Shown piece by piece: positions 45,500 through 58,453 of a DNA stretch of 64,000 bases. The stretch's first letter is position 1. Every line of letters starts with the position of its first letter. Source of the stretch: Brachionus plicatilis. Lineage: Eukaryota > Rotifera > Eurotatoria > Ploima > Brachionidae. The translations under genes were made by a program, and so were the position numbers. Under the pieces are notes generated by a model that saw only the letters and a list, made by a program, of their open reading frames with translations, was not told the origin of the DNA and did no database searches. The stretch spans positions 730,591-794,590 of the forward strand of contig QEOQ01000451.1 in assembly GCA_010279815.1 (NCBI GenBank). The letters are read 5' to 3'.

Positions 45500-46545
45500 A
45501 TTTTAGAAATAAAATTGCCCAATTAAATAGAAAATTGTAAATTTTTTAATTTTGAAATAATATTCTCAATTAATAAAATCTATCCTTTTGTTTTGATATT
45601 TGATTGAATACATTTAATATTTTAATTTTACTTTAAGTCTTTCAAATAAAAAGATTTTCATTTTTAATTATGGTTCTAAATAAATATGGCTAGTTGAATG
45701 TAAAATTAAAGTAAATTTGATGATAAAAAGCGATGTGCACCAAGATGAATATATCCTATTGCTCCAATGAATCCTACAAAAAAATTAAAAATACTAATGT
45801 CTTGAAAAATAATTTTCATTAAAAAATAATCTAAAATTGATGAAAAAATAAAAAAATGGAGTTGATTTTCATGTTAAATTAAATAAAATTTATAAGTTGA
45901 ATTTACTTTTAAAAGTTTTCATACTGGATTAGTTGATCTAATCTGACGGATCAAAAAGAAAATGGAGCTAAATTTTTATTTTTCCTGCATTTATATTTTA
46001 CTAAATAAATTTTTAAAAATTAGAGTTTTTTGCTTCATTTTTTTAATTTAGATTTGAATTAACAGCGGCGGTTTGACAATCCTTATGCTCGAATATATAA
46101 TTGAATTCTTCTAAAGACTTACCAAATTTTGTTGATCATTTTAAAATAATTAAAAGAGATTAGCTCACCTTTTATTTTTATTTATTTGGGAAAGTTTTTG
46201 CATTAAATAAATTGATTAAGATTTTATTTTTTATCTCATAAAATCACTTTAAATTTTTTTTTTTTAATTTTTAACATTTTTATTGTAAAATTTTTATAAA
46301 TAAATCATTTAATCATCAAAAAGAAATTATTTTTTATTTTTATTTATTATTAATAACATGTCTGAAAAATTAAATATTTTTCAAAATTGAAAAGAAAAAA
46401 AACTACGAATTGTGTATTAAATTGATTTGTATACGGGTTTTGTACTTCTCATTTTTTTGTTTATAAATAAATAAAAAAACTTTAATCTGACTGTTTATTA
46501 ATGATTACAATGAAATAATTAAAAAAAACATACTTTTTGGAAAAG
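45500..46545. other. Intergenic; one possible minus-strand small gene
   Basis: After the ARID2 poly(A) signal the DNA is AT-rich. On the minus strand 45773-45706 follows a TTTTTTGTAG acceptor and reads FIGAIGYIHLGAHRFLSSN.. to a stop. 46139-46123 reads MINKIW up to GTAAGT. They could be the last and first exons of a small gene, but no middle exon in phase was found. Confidence 0.25.
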
Positions 46546-46553
46546 AATATTTT

Positions 46554-47510
46554 GGCTGGCAGACCTATCCGACAAAGTCACTTCCGACAAGTCACTTCCG
46601 ACAAGTCATTTCCGACAAATCACGATCCGACAATGCCTTTTCCGACAAAATAATTTCCGATAAGTCATTTCCGACAAATCCCTATCCGACAATTTTTTAT
46701 TTAACAATTAAATAAAAAGTTACTTTTCCGACAAAGTCTTGTAAGTAATATCAAATAAAAATTGTCCAAAAAAATAGTATTGTCACCAAATTAATTTTAT
46801 AACTGATATGTCTCAAAGTTACAACTTTCATTTTTTTTAGCTTATTTACTTTATTTTGATTCTTTTTTTTATCTCATTTTATTAACTTTAATTTTATTTT
46901 TATTTTATTTCATTTTTATTTTATTTTTTTTATTTTACTTTTTAGCTCGGTACAGAAAACAAATAAATAAAAATAAATATAGTATTGTCACCAAATTAAT
47001 TTTATAACTGATATGTCTCAAAGTCAAGATAATACTTTTATTGAGTTTAAAACCACCAAAGGGAAACTATGTATTGGTTACTTAACTGAAAAGTATCGAT
47101 TTAAATATGAATCGAAGATAATTGGATACAAATCTTGAATTTGTAGTGAAAACGAATCTTCTGGTTGCCTAGCAACCATTAAAAAATTTGAAAACACCAT
47201 TACCAAACAACCAATTACCGATTTTGGTCACCAAATAGGCAACAAAAAAATTTTAGAAATCAAACCAGATCTTAAACCAAGGACGATTATGAAGGAAATT
47301 GAATAAGGTGCAATGAACGCTGCTAAAACCTTTTTAATTAATTATTTTTTATTTAATTGTTAAATAAAAAATTGTCGGATCGGGATTTGTCGGAAATGAC
47401 TTATCGGAAATTATTTTGTCGGAAAAGGCATTGTCGGATCGTGATTTGTCGGAAATGACTTGTCGGAAGTGACTTGTCGGAAGTGACTTTGTCGGATAGG
47501 TCTGACTACC
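46554..47510. mobile_element. Mutator-like (MULE) element with long inverted ends
   Basis: Long terminal inverted repeats of about 140 bp begin GGCTGGCAGACCTATCCGAC on the left and, on the complement of the right end, GGTAGTCAGACCTATCCGAC. They consist of repeated TTCCGACAAGTCA units. AATATTTT (perhaps up to 10 bp with the next GG) is duplicated on both sides (46546-46553 and 47511-47518), in the 8-10 bp range of Mutator-type elements. Inside, a stretch of about 50 bp (ATTGTCACCAAATTAATTTT..) occurs twice, near 46778 and 46983, around a (TTTTA)-rich insert. Only a FLYWCH remnant is coded. Confidence 0.75.
47013..47306 (+). pseudogene. FLYWCH-type zinc-finger fragment, nonsense-mutated
   Basis: An ATG at 47013 opens a frame of 97 codons interrupted by one TGA. 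It reads FIEFKTTKGKLCIGYL, YRFKYESKIIGYKS, stop, ICSENESSGCLATIKK, then a His in FGHQIG. This is the FLYWCH pattern (Gly-Lys-Leu, Tyr, Trp-x-Cys, Cys, His); the TGA replaces the Trp before Cys. FLYWCH domains are often carried by MULE elements. Inactive as read. Confidence 0.6.
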
Positions 47511-47519
47511 AATATTTTG

Positions 47520-49010
47520 GAGAAAAGCAAATAAAAAAGATTGATCATGTCCTTTTCACAATTTTTATTCAATATTTAAAAGAAACTTTGAAATATTTTG
47601 ACTGATTTACTTCATTTTCGAGTTAACTTGATTACACGAATATTTGCCAGACAGCCGATCCATCTGGGTTTAATTCAGATAATGAAAAATGATTTCAGCA
47701 AATTTATTTGCTTCCAAATTGGGACGATTTAGTAACAAGAACAAAAATATTGAAGAAAAAATTACCTTTGATAATGAGTTTAATTTTGGTCGAGTACTTT
47801 GAGGATCTTGATTCTACAACAAAAATAATTACGACGACAAATTTAAATCATTTGATTATGAAGTGTCTTATTTATTTTAATTATACTAACATTCTTCTTG
47901 ACTTTAACCTTTTTGAAAAACTTTAACTAAAAACTTTAAACTTGATCTAAATGCTAAGACTAAAGATTATTTCGAATTACTACATCTATCCTTGCCTTAT
48001 CTTCTTTTTTAGATAAGATAATTGATAAAATATAATATAAAAGATAATTAAAATAGACAAATTGAAAATTAATGACAGATGCTACATGTATAAGCATTGA
48101 ACAGTTCAGGAAAGAAATAAGAAATAGTAGCAATTACATAATGGAGTATTCGGCTTATGTTACTCAAAGTATATTATAAAAAAATTTTATGGTTAATAGT
48201 TTTTTTTTAATTTAAAGTGATTAAAATACTAAAGTTGTGATGATTGTTTCTAAATTCTTGGTGAGTCTTTATTTCAAGAGAGACTTTATTTGCCAAAGGA
48301 TGACTTGGTATCATAACATTAACTTAAGTAAAAAAAAATAGATAATTCAGATTTAGATTATGAAAAAATTTAATATAACTCTACCTTACTGTATCAGAAA
48401 AATCAAGCAAATGGTTTAACTAAAAAATGCATCATTGCACTATACAATTTACATAACTTTTTTTAATCTTTAATTGAATTTAATTTTAAAAATTGAAACT
48501 GTTCAGTTAACAGGAAATTAGAAATTCTTACCAGACTTTAATACATAAACACTACCAAGTAATAATAATATTTTGATTTTTCTATAAACAATATAAATAA
48601 AACATCATGGTATTATTAATAAAATTCTATCTTAAAAATGTTTTAATTATTAAATCTAATTTGAGTCACAATTCTGAATTTCAAAAAATAAAATCTTGTG
48701 ACCATGAAAAATCTACGTCATAACTTAACTTTGTGTAAAAATTATCACATGATATTTTATTTTTTTGTTAATTTCATTTTAAAATACTCAAATAAAATAT
48801 TAAAAATGAATTTCAGAAAGATGCAAAAGTAACTTTAATATCTATTCAGAAAATTTCAAAATTTAAAATATAAGCTAAAATATGAAATAAAATATGCATT
48901 TATCAAGAAAAATATTCCGATTTTAAAACTCATAATATCTTTAATACTTTCAAAAATAATTCATTGTCTTTAAAGACAAAATAATTAAAAATCAATTACG
49001 TACTTATGGT
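47520..49010. other. Intergenic upstream of EPG5, with possible gene debris
   Basis: 47640-48000 has broken open segments in several plus frames (for example FARQPIHLGLIQIMKND and KDYFELLHLSLPYLL) that do not join; perhaps a decayed gene. The rest is AT-rich and includes dispersed repeat copy C. Confidence 0.35.
48083..48150 (+). repeat. Dispersed repeat, copy C
   Basis: Contains ACATGTATAAGCATTGAACA, TTCAGGAAAGAAATAAGAAA and TAGTAGCAATTACATAATGG, matching copies A and B with small changes. Confidence 0.5.
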
Positions 49011-49014
49011 TTAA

Positions 49015-52000
49015 ATGGCCGAAGCAATAAAAGAAATATCAAAGCAGAAACTAGTAATTTTTAATCATCATTCTCTGAATTGGTCGTCATAAATCCTTTT
49101 TCTTATAGACCTCCAAAACTAAACAAAACGAAGATAACGAAACTAGCAAAGAAATTAATGATGAAAACATTGAAAATAGATTGAAATCACTGCGCAGTTT
49201 TGTAACTAATCTTGAACCATCGATTGTCCAGAATGCATCAGCGCCACCTATTGCTGAATCCTCAGAAACGGAGACCTCTCAGCCATCCACTAGCAATAAT
49301 TCAAACTATTATGACATGATATCTGAACAAGCTGAGAAAGCAAATCAAAAAGAAAGCAATCAATTCTCGGACTTGAATACCACTTTGGAAAACATAAAAA
49401 TAGACAATGCGCAACCAGTGCTTAAACATGTGGCCAGTGCACCTCAGGCTCCTCTAGTGGAAGACTTTAATCTAGACAAAATAAAACAAGTTAACAAACT
49501 TCAATATCCCAAGCTAAACTGGAACCAACTTAATGAGCAGAGCTCAATAGAATCTGATTTGGGACGATTTTACGACAATGACCAATTGTGCAAAGACTTG
49601 GAAGTTTACTACAAGTGTAAAGTTATTTCTAATGATGTGTTCAATCGGAAAATAATAATGGACTTTGTTAAGACTCATTCGAACCTGGCCGATTTTCAAT
49701 ATGATCCTTCCAACTCAAGTTGCCACTATAAACATGAATTTTTTGAATTAGTCCGCGACTACTACGAAGCAAGATGCTTGGTTCTGAAATGCGAAAGGCA
49801 CATAAACGAGTACAAATGGACAACCATAACAGAACAAATGAGCAAAATATGGTCTTTTGAAAAGTACACAATTGAGTCGTATGGCGTATGTGGCGATCAG
49901 CAAAGGTGCAGACACGAACTAGTCAGTGAAAAGGCCTATTTGAATCGAATTGAACTCACTAAACTCCAGGACATGTTTTATGAGTTAAGATTTAATTTGA
50001 TCAAAAATGGTCTCATTAGCTCGCAATTTTGTTCCAAACTAGCCAGACTAAAACTAGAATCTTATCTGCATGATTTTATGCTTCGATTTGATCACAATAA
50101 AGAGTTTGATCAAGAAAACTATGCGAATATGAATCATCAGCTCAAAATTTTGATCGACATTTTGTTCTTTTTTTATCGCAAAGTATCCAAAACAGTGCAC
50201 CAAGCAAAAGAATCTGGTGCCAAAAACGAAAACAGTGATATCTACTATGAGATAGATGCTGAGCAATCGGAAACACAAACCAAAGAGATGGAAGGAGAAG
50301 AAGATGAATTGGACAATGTTCAGGATGAAGTGTTGAGAAGTAATTTAATAGATTGGCTGAGGACATTTTGCTCTCTTCTCTTGAATGTATCTAACCAGAA
50401 TAGATTTGATACAATGAAAACTCACAAACTTGGTTTGATTACACAATTTTCAACAATTCACTTTGAAAATCAATTTTATGTTCTTCAACATTTACTTCGG
50501 GTCCAAGACGCCCTCAATTTTAGTAGTTTGATTCAAGTGCCATTTTTGTATTTGGACTGTCAGAACGAAAATGCTCAACTTTACAAATCTTTGAGTCTGA
50601 ATTCATCTAAATCAGACGGAATTATAAATATCTATTTTGATTATTATTTAAAATTGATAGCATCTTTTTCTTATGATATATTGTATAGGCAAGAGTCTCT
50701 AGGTTTGAGCAAGCACATATTAGAAAAATTGAAAAAAACAAAATCACAGCCTGCCAATTTGGACCCGTTGTCGGACACCAGTGAACACTCGACAAACCAG
50801 TGGCAATTTATTGATCTTGAGGGCGAACCTGAATCGCTAGAGTCAATTTTGACAGATGTCAACGAGGATGATTTGATCAAGCTCTACTATCAAATTCCAT
50901 TCAACAATTTGTTCTCATTTCTTTGGATGTACCTGGAGTATCAGTCGAAAAAGCCTCGCGAAGAAATGAAAATTTCCGACACCAATTTCCGCAAAAACTA
51001 TGTGTCCATGAAAATCATGTCCTTTTTAGACAATTTGTCTCGCTTGAGCATTCGCAGTCTTTTGGTCTATAATCGGCTTAAATTTAAAAATTTTTCCAAA
51101 CTAATAGGCAAAACTTTGCGGGAAATTGTGAAATTTGTGCTGACACTGCTCGTGCGAAATGCCCACTTGGACAGCTTGAGGGTCCATTATGACAATTTTG
51201 TCAAGAGAATTTTCACCACTATAATTTACAGTCCGCGACTAAAGTCAATTAGATGGACCATTCTCAACCAGTTCAATATTGGTAAGCTAAACTTGAAGAC
51301 CAAATGGCTTCTTCTGAGCATAATGTGTGGAATCGATGTGTTCCATCCAAATTTTGAGCTTATATTCAACTCAGAATCAATTCATCCGGCCGAGTACATC
51401 AACCAATCGCTGCACAATGACCTGGAGCACATTTTGGTCAAAGAGTCATCTAGTTGCAGTGACATAGAGCTTCTATCTTTTATGAAATCATTGCATTTTT
51501 TGATCGATTTGGACTCGGCCTCCCAAGACTTGAGCCAGCAAGAAGCCGACTTTATTCACCAAGTCATCAGAGTTATTTTCAAAATTTCCTATTGCTATCC
51601 AAGCACTCAGGACACTTGTTATAAAGAGGGCAATTCGATTTTGTCTGCAGTAGCATTGGCGTATCCGTGTCTGATAGGCTCGATTTTAAGCGAAATAGAC
51701 ATCGACTTGGATAAAATTGGCAAAAAAAGCCTTTTCTTGTGCGCCGATTTGCCCTTTGACAAATGGCTGCCCTTTGTTGACTTGAAAAAAGATGTCTATT
51801 TTATTCAAAAGTGTCTTTTGCACAATGTGCCAAACTCAATTTTGTTTCGTTTGGCAGTGAAATTAATAGATGGCTTGAACTTTAAAATGAACACATTGGC
51901 AAAAAGTCAAGCTTATTTGACCAATGTTGACTTGAATATTAGAACATTGATTGGCACTTATGGGCTTATTGACCTGGGCACTCTATTCAAGATAAGATTG

Positions 52001-55000
52001 TCAATTATTTTATTTGAACTTCATTCTAGACTGACCAATTATTCATACTTTGCCAAAAATGAGAACGAACTTTTTGGTACAGCAGTCAATTTTGATGAAC
52101 TGAACCAAAGCTATTACAAATTGGCAAAAGAAAAGCGAATAGATTTAATCTATTGGATTTGGTCAACCTTTTATAAAATGAACTTGTTCATCAAGATAGA
52201 TGGTCTTCGGCTTATTGATTACTTGGAAGAATTGACTTGTGTCTATTCACCTTCGAGTGGTCACTTTGCCAGCACAAATTATTTGTGTAAATTTTATCAG
52301 CTTTATCTTGGCTTTAGTCACCAAAACGAGCTGGTTTTGGACAGTGTGGAGACAGAGTCTGCTCAGACTTCAACCCAAACACTCCTTCAGTCAAAATGTG
52401 CCCTGGAAAGCTATCTAAGACTTGTATACACCTGTTCTGGCAACAACTTGAACGAAATAATCGACCATTCAATCGAATTAATTCAAATTATTTTGAATGT
52501 CAACAAAAAATTTGGTTCCAACATGGCCAAAATTTCTTATCTAATTGTATTCGACTGGTTCGATAATTTGATTCGTAAATTTTTGACCACAAACCGAGTG
52601 GAAGAGTTTCGCCAGTGTGTGCTGAAAAATTTGGCCAAAGTGAGTCAAATAGTTCTCTTTTTGTTTTCGTTTAACCAATCTCAGATGAAATTAAACGACA
52701 ACTATTGCAGTAAATTGGAAAAAAATCTCAGAAAATGTGTCGCACCCAACGCCTTTGAGTCCTATCTGACCACATGGACCGAACTATTGCTCAAAACAAA
52801 CAAAAACTGGTACAAATATAAAAATATAGTGAAATTTTTGGATTTTTTATTATGTTGGACTTTGAAGGCGTCGCTGTCAAACGGCTTAAACTTTATAAAT
52901 TTAAATCTGTTCGAAGAATTTTTGACATCTGTTAAAACAGACTTTGGCCTCACTGATCATCCTGGCACACCGGTATCAGATTCAGCGACCACTTCAGCCA
53001 ATTCAAGTGAACACGAGTCTCAAAATTCTGCATGGTTCCAGCCTTCATTCAATTGGCTCAGCAGTTCATTTACATACGTGGTCAGCACTACCACAAATCA
53101 AATATCCAACACTATGGGAGCAGCAATCGGAGCAATCACTGGTTCGAATAGCGAATTTTTTGAGTCAAACATCCACAACTTTACCTATGATAAAAGAATA
53201 TACAAAGAATGTCCGTATGTGGGCTTTTACCTAAGTTTATGCGAGGAAAGAATCGAGGTTCAGTTGTCTTTGTGGACTGTGTTCAGATCTTTTTTGCTTG
53301 GGATCAGTGATCCGCTAGGAAATTCTGTGGAAATGTCGCCGAGTAATTTAAACTCGGTGTCATTTATTGAAAATTGCTGGAAAAAAACCCTTTCTCTGGT
53401 CAACAAAAGCAACAATTTGGCGCTTAACATTGCGCCCCAACGCTTAATGTTGTTCAAATGGTGCGAGCGAGCAATCGAGCTCGAGCACCACCATCCATTG
53501 CTGATACTCTATTGGCAAAAATTTTTCAACATCTACTTGGATAAAGACTACCACGCTGCCTTGAATCAATTGTACAGATCGAGCACCCACTCTTCTGACT
53601 CTGGCGATCAACAAGTCCAGTCCGTCACTTTTAAACTATTCACCAGCACTTCTCAAATGAATTCACTGCTTAAGCAAATGAAAAAGCATCTGGAGTTGAC
53701 CAGCCAGCACTATGCTTACCGCGAGAACCACGATCCGCAAATAAACGAACTAATGAGCAAACTGTTCTACGCTCTGTCTCTGTGGATAGACGAGACCAGA
53801 CTCCATGATCCAAATTTGTATCTGCCCGCACTGCCCAACCACTATCATCCAAGCTTGCTTGGCAAAATATTCAGCAAAAACTGCGACCTGTGGACCGAAT
53901 TTATTGAGCTAAACAAATTAACTTTGCACCTGAGTTCGATAAGCAAATCAGCCGATATAATCAAATCACAGAGTGCATCAAGTATGAGTCAACTGAGCTC
54001 CACACTGAGTCAAAAGGCACTTTTTTTTACCCAATCGGACAGATTGGTGCAAAAAATGGCCTCACTTGACGAACTAAATTTAAATTTTAAATCGCCCCTA
54101 AAAGACAAATACGGCGATTCAATCGAAAACATGGTTCGCATTGAATCGGTGGCTGCCAGATCGTCCAGAGACGAAGCAGATCTAATAATTAACGTCAGCG
54201 AGCATTTGATCAAGAACATTTTCAAGTACAACAAGGATTTTATCAACCACAATCTAAATCACATGCTCAAACTGGACGAAAAGCTAACCAACAAGTATCT
54301 GATCCATTTGTGGCACAATGAAATGTGCGAAAAGTATGTGCAGGTTGGCTGCACTAGTCTAGTCAATCCCATGCACCAGTGTTCTAGGCCAGCTATGGTC
54401 AAATTTGTTTACGAGGTGGCCACCAAACGAGATCAATTCCGACACGACATCAGAGAAAACCGAGCTGCATATGAAAAATTGATAGGCAATTTTTCCGATT
54501 TGAGTGGTCAGTCGAAATTTCCGCACGACGAAATTGTGTCGTCAATGGTGGCCTTGAGTCAACTGATCAAACGCTTGCTCAGAAACCACCATTACAACCC
54601 GTCCGAAGACTCCAGCAATGGCTTCATTCTTACCAAGCTGTTCTACCTGCTGATCGATTTGTACGAAGCGCACATGAACCATCCAAATGATGTGCTCAAT
54701 CCCGCCAAATCCATAACCACCACTCAAACCAAAGCAATCAATTTGACCGGATGGTCAATTTTGTTCAAAAACAGTGACTCATTGGAGCAGATAAATGACC
54801 AGTTCAGCGCTGATTCGGTCCATTTGTTCATGTTCGATTTGATCCATTTGATAGGCAGCAATTTTATACACTCGAGTGGCGGAGGCCGCCGGTCACCCAA
54901 CTCATTCCGAAAAACAAATCAACTGGTCTTGTTGGAAAAAATAATCCAAAAGCTGACAGCCACCATCAGCATGAACAATGTGCTGGAGAATACGGCGAGT

Positions 55001-58000
55001 CTGAGTAGGCAAAGTTCAGCGAGCTCTCAGATGCCTTCGACCAGACGCAGCAGTTCCATTTTGCTCAATTTGACCAGGAACAAACTTTCGCTGATGGCTC
55101 TGTGCGCTCAGTACGTCGAGCCAAACGATCTGGACTTGTTCAATGAATTCTACATGAGCATTTTGTGTTCCATAAACTCAATTTTGCTCAATGAAGTGCG
55201 CAACGAGTGCCAAAGCGATCCAAATTTGCCATCGCTTGACTCCACCGAAATGATAAATCAAAAATTTTCCATCATTTTTCAGCTATTGACCAAATTTTCC
55301 TTTATTAACTTGAATTTTTTGCTCAAAAATGAAACTGACGAGGACAGATTAAAAAAAATCTGCACCAACTTTGTTGATGTGAACCTGAACTTTTTGTCCG
55401 AGTTAAATTTGGAACATTTGGTGATAGACCATCAGACAGTCATACCAGACGCGATCAACGCACAAATAAAAAAAAGAGATGCCAATCTAAAGCTCATACT
55501 GGACCAGTGTGTGGACAACTACGTTTCCATATTGAATGTCGCATATCCGTCCTATTTTGACTACATACTGCAGCGAATACTCGAGTTCAGCTCGGCGCCA
55601 AATGCGCTCAAATACGGCCCCAAGAGCATGGCCACTTTTTTGAATGTAATCAAACAAAACGAACTTGTTATGCTCAATCAAAATTCTTGTCTTGGCAAGT
55701 ACCAGTACGAAAAAACCTTCAAATATCTGAAAGATTTTTTCATGTTCGAAAAGTCTAAGTTTGCGCACAAAAAAATTTGCTTTTTGTCACACTGGTCACT
55801 ATTTGCTCGCCAAATAAGCCAAATAAACTCCAATCTGGCCTTGATTTATTTTGACAAATTTCTGCTCAAAAATATAGATGGAACAAAATTTGACACCATG
55901 TTTTCAATACTGTGCGATTTGTATTTGGTCTGGACGGAACCATCGACCATTCTCGACATCACATCCAAGTGTCAAATAGACGTCAAACACATATACAAGT
56001 CACAAGTGGCCTCGATCGAGGCCAGACACCACCTGGAGCCCAGCTCGTCCACAAACAGCCAATCTGCCATTTTAATAATGATAGACTCACTTTTGGAAAC
56101 ATTTCACTTCGTTTTGGAAAGACTTCCTCCGAGCCTGAAAAATCATGCCCTAAACCGACTGGTTCACTTTTATTATGAGCAAATTGTGTGTCCACTAAGC
56201 CCTGTGTCGCACATAAACACAAACAGTCTCGAATGCTACCACACATGCATGGCCAAGTACTCGAGCACTTGGTTTGGCGCAGGCTCGTTCGAGCCCGACT
56301 GCCGCACTGTCAACCTAATGGCCGAGATCAGCTCAAACCAGGCGCCTGAACCACTCAAATACTTGGCCTTTAATTTGGTTTGCTTTTTTGATCTGTCCAA
56401 AATAACAGACAGCTACTTTCGTCAGCCAGAAATTAAGCCCATTCAAATAAACGACCTGCTCAAGTGTATCCTTCAGCTGCTGGCCGAGTTTTGTCTGCGA
56501 GATTCAATCAGAGAATCGGACAGTTTTGACGCTCTGCTCAGACCGGTCTATAACCAGGCCGAAGTGCTCCAGTACTGGTCCATGCTCAGCGACAATTCCT
56601 ATTCAAACATTGTGCTGGACAGATTTTTGCCATTGGCTGACTACAGATATGCATTTGCCAGTAGAGGTGTAGAAAAAGGCTTGTTGATGATGGTACTCAA
56701 ATCGGCAGCCGAATTTTACTCGCTGGTCGAGAGAAATTCCCTAAGCTGCTTTTCGTCGGCAAAAAGGCGACTTTACCTAAAGACCATGTGCGAACTGCTG
56801 CTCAAACCCTCGGCTCAATCGGTCAAGACCGACATAGAGTCATTTCAGAATTGTATAATGAATTTGTTGACTGACATTGAAACATTTTCCATATCAGCTG
56901 TCACCGAGTCTATCAATAACTTGAATTTAAATCACGAAATTCAGCTCCTGGTGGACGAAAGTCTCAGTCTCATCACTCGCGGAGATGCCAGCCTGACAGA
57001 AATTTACCAGTGCATATTCGAGTCTTGGCTCAGCTCTTCCAAGGACTCGCCAATTCTGACTCACTTCATAAATCGTTTATCGCGCAACTACAATTTGTTA
57101 ATGAGTGAAAAAAGTAGTGACACATATTGTCGGCTATTGGAGCTGTGCATTGAGGTTTTGTACGAGAGTGGCCAAGTGGACCTGGACTCGGATGAAATGG
57201 AAAAAAATGTACTCTTGTCGCAGCCAAAATTGGCAAATGGTGAGTGGGATATTTTGATGAAAGAAATTGATTTCATTAAAATGGCTCAATTGAATTTGGA
57301 CGATTTGTTTGAGTGCAAATTGTTGATCAATTCAAGTTATCTACTGCTCAATTGTTACATGTGCCAGAGGCTGGCCATTTTGAAAGCAAGCATGAGCTAT
57401 GAAGACGGATGTCTCAAATACACTGATAAAATATTGGCATCGTTTTTGACGGGCCAAAGCAAGCCAAAGTGTTTGAATGAGGAAAAAGCTATTTTGATTT
57501 TGAAACAATTGCTTGAATGCTTTTTGGCCGTGAGTGTAACTTGTGCTGGCAATTTTGAAATTGAAAATATTGTTGGTGCACAAATGATGCGCTTGGCAAA
57601 TTTGTTGATCTATTATGGCGAGGATATTTTGTCTGGTCAGAATCCGTGCAACGAGGGCCAGTCGATTGGATCCGATCTGCTCGCCTCAATTGGACTCAAT
57701 ATTTTGGCCAAAAAATCACAGTATTCTTTAAAATTTCGCTTTTATTGCCGCTCAATGGCCATTTGTGTAATTAAACAAATTTTAGTTGTCAAACGATGCC
57801 AAGTTAAAGGACTCTTTCCAAAGCTTGAGAATCAAAATAAAGAAGAGTTCGGCTATAAAATTCGCCTAAGCCATCTGGACAACAGTGGTTATGGCACCGA
57901 TTCGTTTAATTTGGGACACCAGTCAGGTCAAGATGCCAGCCACATGTTGTCCACTTCTTTGCCCAGCTCAGGTCTAAATAGCACCAAGGAAGACTCAATT

Positions 58001-58228
58001 CTGCACCAGAAGCATAATCAACTTTTAAAACAAGCAGCTTATCAGTTTCATTTGATCTATCAGACTAAAGCGTACTCTCAAGCTAGTGAGGCCAATTTTG
58101 TTCAGTTGGCTAATTTTGTAAATGACCAGCTAACTCAGCAGGCGCAGTATTTTTGCTTACCGCAGTGCTTGAACTTAAGCAAGTATTTATGCTTGAAATT
58201 ATTCCGCGAAAAGTTTTATCTGTTTTAA
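49015..58228 (+). CDS. EPG5: EPG5, autophagosome-lysosome tethering factor
   Basis: Two exons, 49015-49053 and 49109-58228, with a 55-nt GTAATT..TTATAG intron; 3052 residues (human 2579). Exon 1 encodes MAEAIKEISKQKL, like the vertebrate MAEAVK start; exon 2 alone has no ATG at the right place, so this join sets the start. Family matches run the whole length: LQYPKLNW; LESYLHDFM; WQFIDLEGEPES..VNEDDLIKLYYQIPF; QMNSLLKQMKKHLELTSQHY; LYLPALPNHYHPSLL; DLWTEFIELNKL. The protein is a helical solenoid without catalytic motifs. EPG5 binds Rab7 and Atg8/LC3 proteins and assists SNARE-driven fusion of autophagosomes with late endosomes/lysosomes. One LIR-like WQFI is near residue 578. Gln/Ser-rich inserts explain the extra length. 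G+C is well above flanking DNA. Poly(A) signal at 58332. RMC1 starts 225 nt downstream. Confidence 0.95.
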
Positions 58229-58453
58229 ATTGGACATTTAAATTGAAATTATAAATATTTATTGTGTATAAGAAAAATTGTACGAGCTTTTGTTAAAATA
58301 TTTAATCTTTTTTTTTTTTGTTAATTTATTAAATAAAAATTTGAAATAAATTGAAATTTTGTTTTTAAAAAAACTTCAAAAATATGGGATTTAAAAAACC
58401 CGATATTATTTAAAAAAAAATATTAAGGTTTTTACGATTTATGTTTTTAGAGA
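58229..58453 (+). promoter_or_regulatory. Short EPG5-RMC1 intergenic spacer with 3' splice-acceptor-like site
   Basis: Contains the EPG5 poly(A) signal AATAAA (58332-58337) and, just before the RMC1 ATG, TTTATGTTTTTAG|AGA (AG at 58449-58450). This could be an acceptor for a spliced-leader trans-splice or for a 5'UTR intron. I see no TATA box as clear as those of the secreted-protein genes. Confidence 0.35.

Noticed and set aside
49181..49183. EPG5 starting at the TTG at 49181
   Set aside because: The frame is open back to the acceptor at 49108, and exon 1 supplies the conserved MAEA start.
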